35,077 bases of DNA from Nitrospinales bacterium (GCA_023248495.1 JAHFEK010000026.1:1-35077); one strand, 5' to 3'; positions 20,759 to 30,165 are shown, numbered from the stretch's first letter. Notes: a model not told the origin generated them from the letters alone. Made by a program: numbers and translations.

Positions 20759-22252
20759 TCACCATCCCACGGTTACTGATGGACTAGACCCGCCGCCGCC
20801 GCCACCACCACCGCCGCCACCGCTGGTACTGCCAGCGCCACCACCCAAAGCGGCGGCGGCGCCTGCCACCAAAAGTATCCCAAGCGTCCACTTCCACCAC
20901 GAGGAGCCTTTTTTCTCCTCAGGCGGAGCTTGAGCCGCCAAATCGGCGGCCTTTTGATGGCCGGCTTTCATGTCTTTCTGCAAGTCCTCTTCTATGGAAC
21001 TCTGGCTTGGCTGTTGGCGCACCAGTGTGGGCGCCACCGCGGCATCCTTTTTGGCCTCTCCCGTTTCTTTCCATTTATACGTGGCTTTTACGGTGGTGGA
21101 AAATATCCCGACCTTCGCTCCGCGCTCCGTTTGATTGAAGTTCACTTCCTTTGTCTCCGCGCCGTCCTTCAGGCGGATCATGGAATCCAGATAGAGGCTG
21201 GCGTTAAGATCTTCTTCCTTCGATGAAAATCCCGCGTAACTCTTCACATCGGGCGGCAGGGCATTAACCCGTGATTGCATGCTGCGAACCGCCATCGTCT
21301 TCGCCCATTCCAACGCTTCATCCGTTACCATTTTTGAGATGATCTCGTCCTCTTTTATGGATCCGGGCTTGTCTGACGAAGCCAGCACCGATATCGACGT
21401 GAACCTCACGTGGTTCAGCAGGGCATCGCGCAAGGGGGTGAGTTCGGTGTCATATTTTGCCTGCATCCCGCTCTTCTTGTTGGCGATGGTCTTATTGGCT
21501 TCATCCAATTTCCGGTCATCTTCGCCAATCCCCTTGAGCGTGATTTCTTTTTGCGAATTCAATTCGGCGAGAATCTTGCTTTCTTTTTGGTATTTGGCCG
21601 TTAATTCCGGATCATCGGGCGAATCGTCCTGGGATCTTTTCGCGTTTGACACTTTTTTCTCGGCCTTCTCAATGCTAACTTGAAGGCCGGCCAATGTTTT
21701 CTCCAAAGCCGCTTTATCATTACTGATCTTTGTAATAATATCCGTCGTCCCCTTTATCTCTTTCTGAATGCCTTCGCTTTCAGCGTCCAACTTTGCTTTC
21801 TTGGCGTCGTACTTGCCGATAAGGTCGCGAAACTCTTCGTCGTATTTTTTGTCATACCCGCGGCTCAGGTTGATCATTTCTTCCATTTTCACCAGATCGA
21901 CCTCCGCGCTTACCTTGGCGCAGATCTTTTTTCCCTCTTCGCGAATAACCGGCTCTTTCGCGTTTTCCACATACCCCGTAACGCTCAAGCTAAGGGACCG
22001 GTGGACATTCTGATAGTTCTTGCCATCCTTGCTTCCCGTCAGCTCGTCATACTGACTTTCAATGAGCACTTTTTTGCTCTTAAGCGCTTCGAGATATGCT
22101 TCCTGGATTGCGCGTTCCCTTGTTTGGTTAGGGGTCATGTCGCCGGATATTTCGATGCATTTCTCACCCTGAATTTGCGTGGTGCCCGCGAACGCGGGAG
22201 CCGAAAGTTCCAGAAATAGCAACGCCGCTAAAAAAAATGCCCCTGTTTTCAT
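20759..22252 (-). CDS. Secreted coiled-coil protein with LPP20/FlgT-N-like domain, C-terminal TM and poly-Gly tail
   Basis: Start ATG 22252 (MKTGAFFLAALLFLELSAPAFA) is chosen because it begins a Sec signal peptide; the upstream 20 codons are not signal-like. The protein is 497 residues. Residues ~25-130 (CIEISGDMTPNQTRERAIQEAYLEALKSK... to ICAKVSAEVDL) have the look of the FlgT/LPP20 N-terminal fold, with a conserved RA.Q.A...A helix. Residues ~135-270 are a long charged coiled coil (KKAKLDAESEGIQKEIKG, NDKAALEKTLAGLQ). A membrane helix lies near the end (WWKWTLGILLVAGAAAALGGGAG), followed by an 11-Gly run and a short tail. It heads the seven-gene operon and its stop overlaps the start region of the next gene. 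The function is unknown; it is probably a periplasm-spanning structural or sensor component. Confidence 0.75.
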   Translation of the reverse strand: MKTGAFFLAALLFLELSAPAFAGTTQIQGEKCIEISGDMTPNQTRERAIQEAYLEALKSKKVLIESQYDELTGSKDGKNYQNVHRSLSLSVTGYVENAKEPVIREEGKKICAKVSAEVDLVKMEEMINLSRGYDKKYDEEFRDLIGKYDAKKAKLDAESEGIQKEIKGTTDIITKISNDKAALEKTLAGLQVSIEKAEKKVSNAKRSQDDSPDDPELTAKYQKESKILAELNSQKEITLKGIGEDDRKLDEANKTIANKKSGMQAKYDTELTPLRDALLNHVRFTSISVLASSDKPGSIKEDEIISKMVTDEALEWAKTMAVRSMQSRVNALPPDVKSYAGFSSKEEDLNASLYLDSMIRLKDGAETKEVNFNQTERGAKVGIFSTTVKATYKWKETGEAKKDAAVAPTLVRQQPSQSSIEEDLQKDMKAGHQKAADLAAQAPPEEKKGSSWWKWTLGILLVAGAAAALGGGAGSTSGGGGGGGGGGGSSPSVTVGW

Positions 22253-22370
22253 TACCCCTTGCCCCCTATTCGCCGATGCAGAAACTGTGCAATAGCTGTA
22301 ATAAACAGCCAATCACTTTTTAACCATAGGAATTAGCATTTTCCGCCTAAAACCCCAAGTATATTTGAAG

Positions 22371-22401
22371 ATTATATCTGAAGATTTGGCCTTGAAGTCA
22401 A
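22371..22401 (-). promoter_or_regulatory. Candidate promoter of the envelope operon
   Basis: On the minus strand TTGACT (plus 22396-22401) and a perfect TATAAT (plus 22371-22376) are separated by 19 bp, which is two more than ideal. The region is AT-rich. The predicted leader is about 110 nt. The remaining sequence up to 22548 holds no gene. Confidence 0.5.
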
Positions 22402-22548
22402 TATTTTTTTAATTTAAATGCGCGCCTCCACTACCCTTTTTGGGGTACGTACGCTGGTGCTGGGCAATTCCTGTGCCGATGGATGCATCGCAAATGGAAA
22501 GTCCCTTGAAGAGGACTCCACTAAGGGGATTCAACTTTGAGATCGAGA

Positions 22549-23571
22549 TTAAATCAGCTTCTGTTTTACCAGCTCTTCGGCTATCTGCACGGCGTTAAGC
22601 GCCGCCCCTTTGCGGATGTTATCCGATACGATCCACAGGGCCAAGCCATGCTTCACCGCCGGGTCACGCCGGATGCGGCCGACAAAAGTATCGTCCTTCC
22701 CCGCCGCTTCGATTGCCAGCGGATAGAGGCCGGTTGCCGGATTATCCAAGAGCGTTACGCCGGGGGTGGCCTTCAGTATTTCGCGCGCCTCTTCGGGCGA
22801 CAGGTCATTCTCGAACTCCACGTTTACCGATTCGCTGTGGCCGAAGAAGACCGGCACCCGCACGCAAGTGGGCGACACCTCGATGGCGGGCGCCTCCATG
22901 ATCTTGCGGGTCTCATTGACCATCTTCTTCTCTTCTTTGGTGTAGCCGTCCGCCTCGAACACATCTATCTGCGGGATGCAGTTAAACGCGATCTGATGCG
23001 GGAAGGCCGCCTTCGTCACTCCCTTGAAGGAAAAAAGATCGCGCACTTGCGCCGAAAGTTCGTCTATCCCCTTCTGCCCCGCGCCGGAAACCGACTGGTA
23101 GGTGGACACCACAATACGTTTTATCTTCGCTTTTTTGTGCAACGGATTCAAGGCTACCACCATCTGGATGGTGGAGCAATTTGGGTTGGCTATGATTCCC
23201 TTCTTTTTAAACTGCGCGATGGCGTGTGCGTTCACTTCCGGCACGACCAGCGGCACGTCCGGATCCATCCGCCACGCGCTGGAATTATCGATGACCACCG
23301 CCCCGGCCTTCGCCGCCGCCGGTGCGAACTGCCTGCTCCGATCACCGCCCGCGCTGAAAAGGGCTATCTCCACCCCCTCAAACGACGCTTCGGTGAGCTG
23401 TTCCACCGCGCACGCGCGGCGGTTGAATTCCAATTCTTTGCCCACGCTGTTGGCGCTGGCGAGCATCTTTATGGACTTGACCGGGAACTTGCGTTCCTCC
23501 AAAACCTTGATGAACTCCTGCCCCACCGCGCCGGTGGCCCCGGCGATGGCAATCGTGTATTCGCGGCCCAT
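22549..23571 (-). CDS. asd: Aspartate-semialdehyde dehydrogenase
   Basis: This 340-residue enzyme catalyses NADPH-dependent conversion of aspartyl-4-phosphate to aspartate semialdehyde, the branch point to lysine/diaminopimelate, threonine and methionine. The Rossmann start is AIAGATGAVGQEF (residues 8-20). The catalytic Cys is C132 in NPNCSTIQ, and SAGGDRSRQFAPAAAKAGAVVIDNSSAWRMD matches the family. Residues 164-177 hold STYQSVSGAGQKGI. Its ATG overlaps the leuB stop (TAATG), giving a coupled leuC-D-B-asd operon. The length is normal for the family. Confidence 0.95.
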   Translation of the reverse strand: MGREYTIAIAGATGAVGQEFIKVLEERKFPVKSIKMLASANSVGKELEFNRRACAVEQLTEASFEGVEIALFSAGGDRSRQFAPAAAKAGAVVIDNSSAWRMDPDVPLVVPEVNAHAIAQFKKKGIIANPNCSTIQMVVALNPLHKKAKIKRIVVSTYQSVSGAGQKGIDELSAQVRDLFSFKGVTKAAFPHQIAFNCIPQIDVFEADGYTKEEKKMVNETRKIMEAPAIEVSPTCVRVPVFFGHSESVNVEFENDLSPEEAREILKATPGVTLLDNPATGLYPLAIEAAGKDDTFVGRIRRDPAVKHGLALWIVSDNIRKGAALNAVQIAEELVKQKLI

Positions 23572-24641
23572 TACAACTCCTTCACGATGAGGTCGCCCAT
23601 TTCAACGGTGCCGACCTTGGTGGTGCCGGGCGAATAAATATCGCCGGTGCGGTACCCCTTATCTAAAACTTTTGCCACGGCGTTTTCAATGACGCGCGCA
23701 ACGTCGGAGCGGTCGAAGGTATATTCCAGCATCATCGCCATCGAAAGGATGGAGGCAATCGGGTTGGCTATTCCCTTCCCGGCGATATCCGGCGCGCTGC
23801 CATGAATCGGCTCGTACATCCCCTTTTTCCCGTTGAGGGATGCGGAGGGAAGCATACCGATGCTTCCGGTGAGCATGGAGGCTTCGTCACTCAGGATGTC
23901 GCCAAAGATGTTGCCGGTCACCATTACGTCGAACTGTTTTGGCGCGCGCACCAATTGCATGGCGGCGTTATCCACGTACATATGGGTGAGTGCGATATCG
24001 GGATAATCCTTGTCGCGCACCTGCTGCACCACTTCGCGCCACAGCTCGGTGCATTCCAGCACGTTCGCTTTGTCGATGCTGCACACTTTCCGGCTCCGCT
24101 TGCGGGCGATCTCGAACGCCACGCGGGCGATCCGCTCAATTTCGGGCGTGGTGTAGACCATCGTGTTGACGCCGCGCCTGGTGCCGTCCGGCAGCGTCTC
24201 CACGCCGCGCGGTTTGCCGAAGTAGAGGTCGCCGGTCAGTTCGCGCACCACCACCATGTCGATCCCTTCCACGATCTCGCGCTTGAGGGTGCTGGCATCG
24301 ACCAACGGCGCGAACATCTTGGCGGGACGGAGATTGGCGTAAAGATCCAGCGCGGAACGCAGGCCGAGCAGGCCGCGCTCGGGGCGCACGCTATAATCCA
24401 GCTTTTCCCACTTGGGGCCGCCGACCGCGCCGAGAAAAATGGCATCGGCCTTTTTCGCTTTGGCGAGGGACTCTTCCGGCAACGGAGTGCCGAACTTGTC
24501 GTACGCGGCGCCGCCCACGGGGGCATCCACGTATTCAAAGCCGATCTTGTACTTTTTATCGATGACGTTCAGCACCTTTACCGCTTCCGCGGCCACCTCG
24601 GGGCCGATGCCATCGCCCGCGCATAGAGCTATCAAAGGCAT
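23571..24641 (-). CDS. leuB: 3-isopropylmalate dehydrogenase
   Basis: This 356-residue enzyme oxidises and decarboxylates 3-isopropylmalate with NAD+ to 2-oxoisocaproate (leucine pathway). The visible motifs are GDGIGPEV at the start, [23 protein letters not shown] for substrate binding, [16 protein letters not shown], the NVFGD-like [27 protein letters not shown] (metal-binding Asp), and [18 protein letters not shown] near the C-terminus for NAD. The start lies immediately after the leuD stop and the end overlaps asd. All key residues expected for a dehydrogenase of this family appear present. Confidence 0.95.
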   Translation of the reverse strand: MPLIALCAGDGIGPEVAAEAVKVLNVIDKKYKIGFEYVDAPVGGAAYDKFGTPLPEESLAKAKKADAIFLGAVGGPKWEKLDYSVRPERGLLGLRSALDLYANLRPAKMFAPLVDASTLKREIVEGIDMVVVRELTGDLYFGKPRGVETLPDGTRRGVNTMVYTTPEIERIARVAFEIARKRSRKVCSIDKANVLECTELWREVVQQVRDKDYPDIALTHMYVDNAAMQLVRAPKQFDVMVTGNIFGDILSDEASMLTGSIGMLPSASLNGKKGMYEPIHGSAPDIAGKGIANPIASILSMAMMLEYTFDRSDVARVIENAVAKVLDKGYRTGDIYSPGTTKVGTVEMGDLIVKEL

Positions 24642-24642
24642 A

Positions 24643-25149
24643 TCAGTTCGCTCCCATCTTCTTTTTTATCGAGGCCATCAGACCGCCCGCTTCGATAAGC
24701 TGCTGCATGAACGGCGGTATCGGGTTGGCCTGGTAACTTTCGTTGCGGGTGAGGTTCTTTATCACGCCGGTGTTCATATCCACTTCCAGCTCGTCGCCCG
24801 GTTTGATGCGGTCCGGCGCATCGGCCGATTCAAAAATCGGCAGCCCCATGTTGAACGCATTACGGTAAAAAATCCGCGCGAACGACTTGGCGATGACGCA
24901 GCTCACCCGCGCCCCCTTGATGGCAATCGGCGCGTGCTCGCGGCTGCTGCCGCAGCCGAAGTTTTTTTGCGCCACGATCATGTCGCCGGCCTTCACCTTT
25001 TTGGGGAATTCCGGGTCGGCATCTTCCATCACGTGCTTCGCCAACTCCACCGGGTCGATGGTGGTGAGGTAGCGCGCGGGGATGATGGCGTCGGTATCCA
25101 CATCCGCGCCGAACATATGGGCTTTTCCCTTCAATATTTTCTTGCTCAC
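24643..25149 (-). CDS. leuD: 3-isopropylmalate dehydratase small subunit
   Basis: The GTG at 25149 is chosen. It overlaps the leuC stop (GTGA) and yields a 168-residue protein beginning [28 protein letters not shown], the standard LeuD start; the longer frame merely shadows leuC. Signature [17 protein letters not shown] is present near residue 60, followed by the [17 protein letters not shown] swivel domain. With LeuC it isomerises 2- to 3-isopropylmalate. Its short length matches the archaeal/deltaproteobacterial type LeuD rather than the ~200-residue E. coli type. Confidence 0.94.
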   Translation of the reverse strand: MSKKILKGKAHMFGADVDTDAIIPARYLTTIDPVELAKHVMEDADPEFPKKVKAGDMIVAQKNFGCGSSREHAPIAIKGARVSCVIAKSFARIFYRNAFNMGLPIFESADAPDRIKPGDELEVDMNTGVIKNLTRNESYQANPIPPFMQQLIEAGGLMASIKKKMGAN

Positions 25150-26408
25150 TGCACTTCCTCCGGCGACGAGATTTTGCCCAAAATCGCGGTGGCGGCGGCG
25201 ACGGCCGGCCCGGCGAGATAGACCTCGCTGGTGCGATGCCCCATGCGCCCCACAAAATTGCGGTTGGTGGTGGTGAGGGCTTTTTCGCCCGCCCCCAGTA
25301 TCCCCATGTGGCCGCCAAGGCACGGCCCGCAGGTGGGAGTGCTGACCACCGCCTCGGCGTCGATAAACGCCTCCAGCAGGCCATCCTTCATCGCCTGCCG
25401 GTAAATATCCTGCGTGGCGGGGATAACGATCATCCGCACCCCTTTGGCCACTTTTTTGCCGCGTATTAAATCGGCGGCGATTTTCAGGTCGCTATAACGG
25501 CCGTTGGTGCAGGAGCCAACTACCACCTGATCCACCTTTACCGTGCCGACCTTGCTGATGGCGCGGGTGTTGCTTGGCAGATGCGGGAAGGCTACCTGTA
25601 ATTCCATGGTGGAAAGATCGATATCCGTGCGCTCACAATACTTGGCGTCGGCGTCCGATGCGTAGTACTTCGGCGTCCGCTTGAAACGGCCTTCCACATA
25701 CGCCTTGGTCTTTTCATCCGGCGTGAAAATGCCGTTCTTCGCACCCGCTTCAATCGCCATGTTGCAGATGGTCAGGCGGTCGTCCAGCGAAAGATGCCCG
25801 GCGCCGGCGCCGGTGTATTCCATCGCCTTGTAAAGCGCGCCGTCCACGCCGATCTTGCCGATAATGTAAAGAATGACGTCCTTGCCGGTGATCCATTTGG
25901 CCGGCTTGCCTTTCAGGTTGAAGAGCATGGTTTCCGGCACGCGGTACCACGCCTCGCCGGTGATCATCGCCGCGGCCAAATCGGTGCTGCCGACGCCGCT
26001 GGCAAACGCGCCCAGCGCGCCGTAGGTGCAGGTATGGCTGTCCGCCCCGATGACAAGGTCGCCGGGCCCGACAACCCCCTGCTCGGGAAGAAGGGTGTGC
26101 TCGACCCCCATCCGCCCCACATCCCAAAAGTGGGTGAGGTTCTGCTCAAGGGCAAACTCGCGCACCAGTTTTACCTGGTTGGCGCTATCAATATCTTTGT
26201 TGGGCGCGAAATGATCCGGCACCAGCGCCACCTTCTCCTTGTCGAAAACCTTGGTGGCCCCCGCCTTTTTGAATTCCTGTATGGAAATAGGCGCGGTGAT
26301 ATCGTTGGCAAGGGCGATATCAACTTTGCAGTTAATCAGTTGGCCGGGCGCAACTTCTTTCAGCCCCGCGTGCGCGGCCAAGACTTTTTCGGTAATCGTC
26401 ATTCCCAT
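25146..26408 (-). CDS. leuC: 3-isopropylmalate dehydratase large subunit
   Basis: This 420-residue aconitase-family enzyme is of the shorter LeuC/HACN type. The [4Fe-4S] ligands are C300 ([13 protein letters not shown]), C360 and C363 ([13 protein letters not shown]). Other motifs are [25 protein letters not shown] (121-145) and VPDHFAPN. It starts at ATG 26408 (a second in-frame ATG is two codons later), with an AGAGGG Shine-Dalgarno. It is the first gene of leuC-leuD-leuB-asd. leuA is not in the window. Confidence 0.95.
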   Translation of the reverse strand: MGMTITEKVLAAHAGLKEVAPGQLINCKVDIALANDITAPISIQEFKKAGATKVFDKEKVALVPDHFAPNKDIDSANQVKLVREFALEQNLTHFWDVGRMGVEHTLLPEQGVVGPGDLVIGADSHTCTYGALGAFASGVGSTDLAAAMITGEAWYRVPETMLFNLKGKPAKWITGKDVILYIIGKIGVDGALYKAMEYTGAGAGHLSLDDRLTICNMAIEAGAKNGIFTPDEKTKAYVEGRFKRTPKYYASDADAKYCERTDIDLSTMELQVAFPHLPSNTRAISKVGTVKVDQVVVGSCTNGRYSDLKIAADLIRGKKVAKGVRMIVIPATQDIYRQAMKDGLLEAFIDAEAVVSTPTCGPCLGGHMGILGAGEKALTTTNRNFVGRMGHRTSEVYLAGPAVAAATAILGKISSPEEVQ

Positions 26409-26444
26409 CTGGCAATCCCTCTATTGGTTTAAAATAAGGGACAA

Positions 26445-26453
26445 ATTCTAGCA
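26445..26453 (-). promoter_or_regulatory. Candidate extended -10 promoter of the leu operon
   Basis: On the minus strand TGCTAGAAT (TG-N plus a 5/6 -10 hexamer) lies about 37 nt upstream of leuC. No good -35 is seen, which an extended -10 can tolerate. No leader peptide with a Leu run or T-box fits in the short gap. Confidence 0.45.
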
Positions 26454-26492
26454 GAATTCCCCTCTTCGGGATAGTGATTACCGCTGAAAAAC

Positions 26493-27398
26493 TCAGTGTC
26501 TGTTGAATACCTGTTTGAACAGCGTCACCTTGGTTCCCCGGTCTTCATAGCGGATATGATCGAAATAATGACGCCCCATCAGAATACCCCTGCCGTTGAG
26601 CATTAGCAGGCGCTTGAAATCCTGATCGGGCCTGAAGTTCATGTACCGGAGGTATTCGAACCCCGGGCCGCTATCGCTCACGGTCAACATAATGAGGTCG
26701 TCAATCTTGGCAAACTCCAACGTAATGGCAAGAGCGCATCCAGCGTCGCGCTTTATCAACTCCTCTTCATATGTTCCTTCATCCATCAGGCGTCCCTTTT
26801 CGGCCTCATGCAAGCCAAGGCTGCCATGTTCATAAGCGTTCATGATAAATTCATGGGCGTATTGAAGATACACCCGTTCCTCTTGACTGGTAAACAGTTG
26901 CCCCACCTTCCCGGCCAGCCATGCTTTCACATTCATCACATCGCACAGGCGTGCGGGGATGGTTATGCGCGATCCCGCCCTCTCCATGACCCCCTCCGCC
27001 AAAGTAGCGCCATAGCGGCGGCGCAGCATGGCCGACTTTAAAGCTTTAATGAGCTGCTGTTCTCCTATCGGCTTGACCATTACATCTTCCACTCCATGGC
27101 GGAACGCTTCACGGACGGTTACAGGATCATCGAATGAAGTGCATAGCACGAATGGCAAGAAATGTTCAGCGGCGTTAATCCGCGCAAGCTCGTGGCCGGT
27201 GATATGGGGCATCCGCACATCCGCAATAACAGCATGCAACTCTTCGCCAACGCGGCGATATTTCTCAAGGCCGATGCGGCCGTCTTCGGATTCTATCACG
27301 CGGCAGTTGTTGCGTTCAAGGTAGACGCGGGCCACCGTCCGCCATATAGCGTCGTCTTCCACCAGCAGGACGTTATTTTTCCCGTCGCCAACCAACAT
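26493..27398 (-). CDS. Response regulator fused to RsbW-like HATPase domain (second copy)
   Basis: This 301-residue protein has the same architecture as the 5928-6806 gene but is clearly diverged. The receiver (~8-125) has the acidic residues E14, D15 and D16, phosphoacceptor D60 (VIADVRMP), switch T87 and K109 (VMVKPIG). The C-terminal GHKL ATPase (~150-301) has an N-box EFIMNAYEHGSLGL, G1 SDSGPGFEYL and G2 NGRGILMG. There is no HisKA domain. A GGAGGGG Shine-Dalgarno precedes the ATG. It is monocistronic between leuC and the feo locus. By analogy with RsbW-type domains it may sequester or phosphorylate a partner in response to an unlinked histidine kinase; no partner lies nearby. Confidence 0.85.
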   Translation of the reverse strand: MLVGDGKNNVLLVEDDAIWRTVARVYLERNNCRVIESEDGRIGLEKYRRVGEELHAVIADVRMPHITGHELARINAAEHFLPFVLCTSFDDPVTVREAFRHGVEDVMVKPIGEQQLIKALKSAMLRRRYGATLAEGVMERAGSRITIPARLCDVMNVKAWLAGKVGQLFTSQEERVYLQYAHEFIMNAYEHGSLGLHEAEKGRLMDEGTYEEELIKRDAGCALAITLEFAKIDDLIMLTVSDSGPGFEYLRYMNFRPDQDFKRLLMLNGRGILMGRHYFDHIRYEDRGTKVTLFKQVFNRH

Positions 27399-27520
27399 AC
27401 TGCCCCTCCAATGCCGCTTTATTGTTTCCGCTTAAAATATATCATGATTTAATTTTAAACCCCATTACGGAAGGGCGCTATTAAGGTCTCATCCATCCCC
27501 TTTGATGGCCGGAGAGGCGG

Positions 27521-28195
27521 TTATTTTTCGGCGGGACGCCAGACGACGATTTCTTCAGCGATGGCGTTTTCCAGCGCAATCTGGCTTTGATCCGCCTCTA
27601 CCACCAACGCGGGGTACTTTTGGTGCACCTTGACGACCGTCCCCGGCGTGACCCCCATCGCCAGCAATTTGTGCATCCGCGATTCGTCTTTGGTATTGAT
27701 GCTTGCCACCCGCGCGGAGACCCCGATTTTCAGTTCGGTCAGCGGCATGACGAGGCTTTTGATCTCGTCCTTCGCGGCGCGGCAACAGGCCCCCTCCGGT
27801 ATCTCTTTGCCATGGGGGCACGAGCGGGGATGCCCCAGCAGGATGCAGATGGAATCGACCAGTTCCGGCGCGAGGATATGCTCGAACTCGCATGCGGCCA
27901 GATCGGGATTTTTCGCCCTCTCCCCCAGCACGTCGTTAATCAGCCGTTCCGCCAGCCGGTGACGCCGGATGATGTCGCGCGCGGTGGCTTGCCCCGTTTG
28001 CGTTAGCGATATCCGGTCGCCTTCCAACTGAACTATTCCCGCGGCGGTCAATTCCTGTAACGCCGCGCCAAAGATGTTTTCAGAGTCTGTTTCCTTCAGC
28101 GAATTAAGGGTAAGCCGCCCTTTTTCGCCAAGGTGCCAGAGCATCTCCAGCAATTCGTCTTTGGTGTGATCTTTGTGGTGTTTTACCAGTTCCAT
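27521..28195 (-). CDS. DtxR/MntR-family metalloregulator fused to FeoA domain
   Basis: This 224-residue protein combines a winged helix (1-70), a DtxR dimerisation/metal domain (~75-145) and an SH3-like FeoA domain (~150-222; LKIGVSARVASIN...MGVTPGTVVKV). The metal-ligand set known from DtxR falls at the same positions: H79, E83, C102, E105 and H106 (ACEFEHILAPE). A Cys-rich loop (CPHGKEIPEGACC) follows. Such proteins repress iron-uptake genes when loaded with Fe2+ (or Mn2+). Here the gene lies 4 nt after feoB in the same direction, so it probably controls its own operon and also supplies the FeoA function. Confidence 0.9.
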   Translation of the reverse strand: MELVKHHKDHTKDELLEMLWHLGEKGRLTLNSLKETDSENIFGAALQELTAAGIVQLEGDRISLTQTGQATARDIIRRHRLAERLINDVLGERAKNPDLAACEFEHILAPELVDSICILLGHPRSCPHGKEIPEGACCRAAKDEIKSLVMPLTELKIGVSARVASINTKDESRMHKLLAMGVTPGTVVKVHQKYPALVVEADQSQIALENAIAEEIVVWRPAEK

Positions 28196-28199
28196 ATAT

Positions 28200-30131
28200 T
28201 CATCCCAGCCGCATAAGGAAATTCACGCCGCCGCCCACCGCCACCGCGATAGCGATGATCGCCACGTTGATGAAGACCGTCCATCGCAGTCCCAGTTCCT
28301 TGACCATCACCATTGTATTGGATACGCAGGGAATGAACAACGTGATGACGACCAGCCCCACCACCGTCTGCGTGTAATCCATCAGGCCGGTATCGACCAT
28401 ATCCTTAAAATGGAGCGCGCCGATCTCGCGCCGCGCCAACACGAGAATAAAAACCTCCGTCGCCTTGCCCGGCAGGGAGAGCATGCCCGTGACAACCGGC
28501 CTGGCCCACCGCTCGATGACGGCCAACATGCCGGTTTTTTCGAGCATGAACATAAACAAAGACGCCGCGACAAACATCGGCAACGCTTCGTCCAGAAACC
28601 ATTTGATGCGGAAATACGTTTTTCGGGCGATGTTCCGCCAATCTGGCACGTAGAATGTGGGGAGATCCATGATGAAATCGGCATGGCGCTTGGTGGGAAT
28701 CAGCCGGTTGAGCAGCAACCCCACCCCCACCTGCGTCAGCATGATGGAGCCAATGACGATAAGCAGGGCCGAAAACGGCGCGGTGGCAAGTATGGCAAGC
28801 AGAATGCCCAATTGCACGGCGCAGGGAACCCCCAATGCGATGAGAAACGAAGCGATAATCCGTTCCTTTTTCGTCTCCAGCATCCGGCTGGCCATCGTGG
28901 CGATGGTGTTGCATCCGAAGCCAAGCACCATCGGCATCACCGCTTTACCGCTCAACCCAATCGGGGCAAGCATACGGTTCAGCAACACCCCCAGATTCGG
29001 CAGATAACCAACCTCTTCCAAAAAATTAATGATAATGAAAAAGACCAGCAGTATCGGCACCACCGTCCCGATTGCGTTGAACACCCCCATCGTGATAATC
29101 CCGAAATTACCGACGAGAAACTCGCGCACAAAATCGTTGGGCGCGAGACGGCCGATAAATACGGCGGCGGGGGCAAAAATAAGCGCGTCGAGAAAGGCGG
29201 CCAGCGCGGTGGAGATGCGCGCCACCCCTTGAAAGGTGGCCCAAAGCACCCCAATAAGGAGTGGTATGCCAAAAAGGGGATGACGCGAAAAACGCGCCGC
29301 CTCGCTGGCGATACTTTTTGCGCCAACCGGTTTGCGATGCACCGTGGTGGCGATGAGGGCGTCGGCCCACTCTTCGCGCGCCTTGAAAACCGCATTTTTC
29401 ACCAGCAAGGATGAGCCGGTCTGATACAACCGCTCGCGCACAACTTCAGCCTTGGCCGCCAGTTCAACGCCGTGACGTTTGGCAAGCGTAGCCACGGCTT
29501 CTCCTTCTTCCATTAACAGCATCAGCAACAAGCCGCGCGGCGGCGCATCCGATGCCGGGAAGATGCTCTTCATCTCGTCCAAAGCCTTTTCCACGGCGGG
29601 AGTATAATGCAAAAGGGACTGACGCGGGGTGATATGCCGCACCGACCCTTCCAGCTCTTTAAGGCCCGCGCCCTGCACGGCGGCGGTGAGAGCCAGCGGT
29701 ATCCCAACCCCCTGCGCCAACCGCTCCCGGTCGATGCTGATTCCTTTGCGCCCCGCCTCGTCCATCTTGTTCAGGCAAAAAACGGTTGGCAACCCCATTT
29801 CCAACACCTGCGTCAGCATGATGAGGGTCCGTTTAATGTTGGTGGCGTCGCCGCAGAAAATCACCAGATCAGGCCGCTCGTTCAAAAGCACGGCGCGCGC
29901 CACCGCCTCGTCTTCGGAAACCCCATAAAGCGAAAACAGGCCGGGCGTATCAATCAGCTCGAAACGCCCGCCGGCGAAGGTGACATCCTTGCGGAAAGTT
30001 TCGATGGTGGTTTGCGGGTAATTCGCGACCACGCTGTAAGAGCGGGAAAATTTGTTGAAGAGCGTGCTCTTGCCAACATTGGGAGGCCCAACGATGGCGA
30101 TTTTTTTCTTGCGCGGTTCAGAATTTACCAC
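28200..30131 (-). CDS. feoB: Ferrous iron transporter B
   Basis: The GTG at 30131 is chosen (VVNSEPRKKKIAIVG): GGAGAGGGAAG lies 6 nt upstream, and the TTG extension to 30155 lacks support. The protein is 643 residues. The N-terminal G domain has G1 GPPNVGKST, G3 DTPG and G4 NKMD, followed by the GDI helical region. The membrane half has about eight to ten helices and the FeoB gate signatures GFGCNTIATMASRMLETKKER and a C-terminal IPCVSNTMVMVKELGLRW. The usual SCSARLP gate after the first signature reads ALGVPCAVQLGI here, a divergent form that keeps the Cys. It imports Fe2+ across the inner membrane. It is followed 4 nt later by the DtxR-FeoA gene. Confidence 0.92.
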   Translation of the reverse strand: MVNSEPRKKKIAIVGPPNVGKSTLFNKFSRSYSVVANYPQTTIETFRKDVTFAGGRFELIDTPGLFSLYGVSEDEAVARAVLLNERPDLVIFCGDATNIKRTLIMLTQVLEMGLPTVFCLNKMDEAGRKGISIDRERLAQGVGIPLALTAAVQGAGLKELEGSVRHITPRQSLLHYTPAVEKALDEMKSIFPASDAPPRGLLLMLLMEEGEAVATLAKRHGVELAAKAEVVRERLYQTGSSLLVKNAVFKAREEWADALIATTVHRKPVGAKSIASEAARFSRHPLFGIPLLIGVLWATFQGVARISTALAAFLDALIFAPAAVFIGRLAPNDFVREFLVGNFGIITMGVFNAIGTVVPILLVFFIIINFLEEVGYLPNLGVLLNRMLAPIGLSGKAVMPMVLGFGCNTIATMASRMLETKKERIIASFLIALGVPCAVQLGILLAILATAPFSALLIVIGSIMLTQVGVGLLLNRLIPTKRHADFIMDLPTFYVPDWRNIARKTYFRIKWFLDEALPMFVAASLFMFMLEKTGMLAVIERWARPVVTGMLSLPGKATEVFILVLARREIGALHFKDMVDTGLMDYTQTVVGLVVITLFIPCVSNTMVMVKELGLRWTVFINVAIIAIAVAVGGGVNFLMRLG

Positions 30132-30165
30132 AGGAGTCTTCCCTCTCCACCGCAAGCGGGAAAGC

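Noticed and set aside
22537-23637. 366-codon plus-strand ORF opposite asd
   Set aside because: It is the antisense of a well-supported asd gene.
28173-29414. 413-codon plus-strand ORF opposite feoB
   Set aside because: It is very rich in His, Arg and Gln, as expected for the antisense of a membrane protein; feoB on the other strand has all family motifs.
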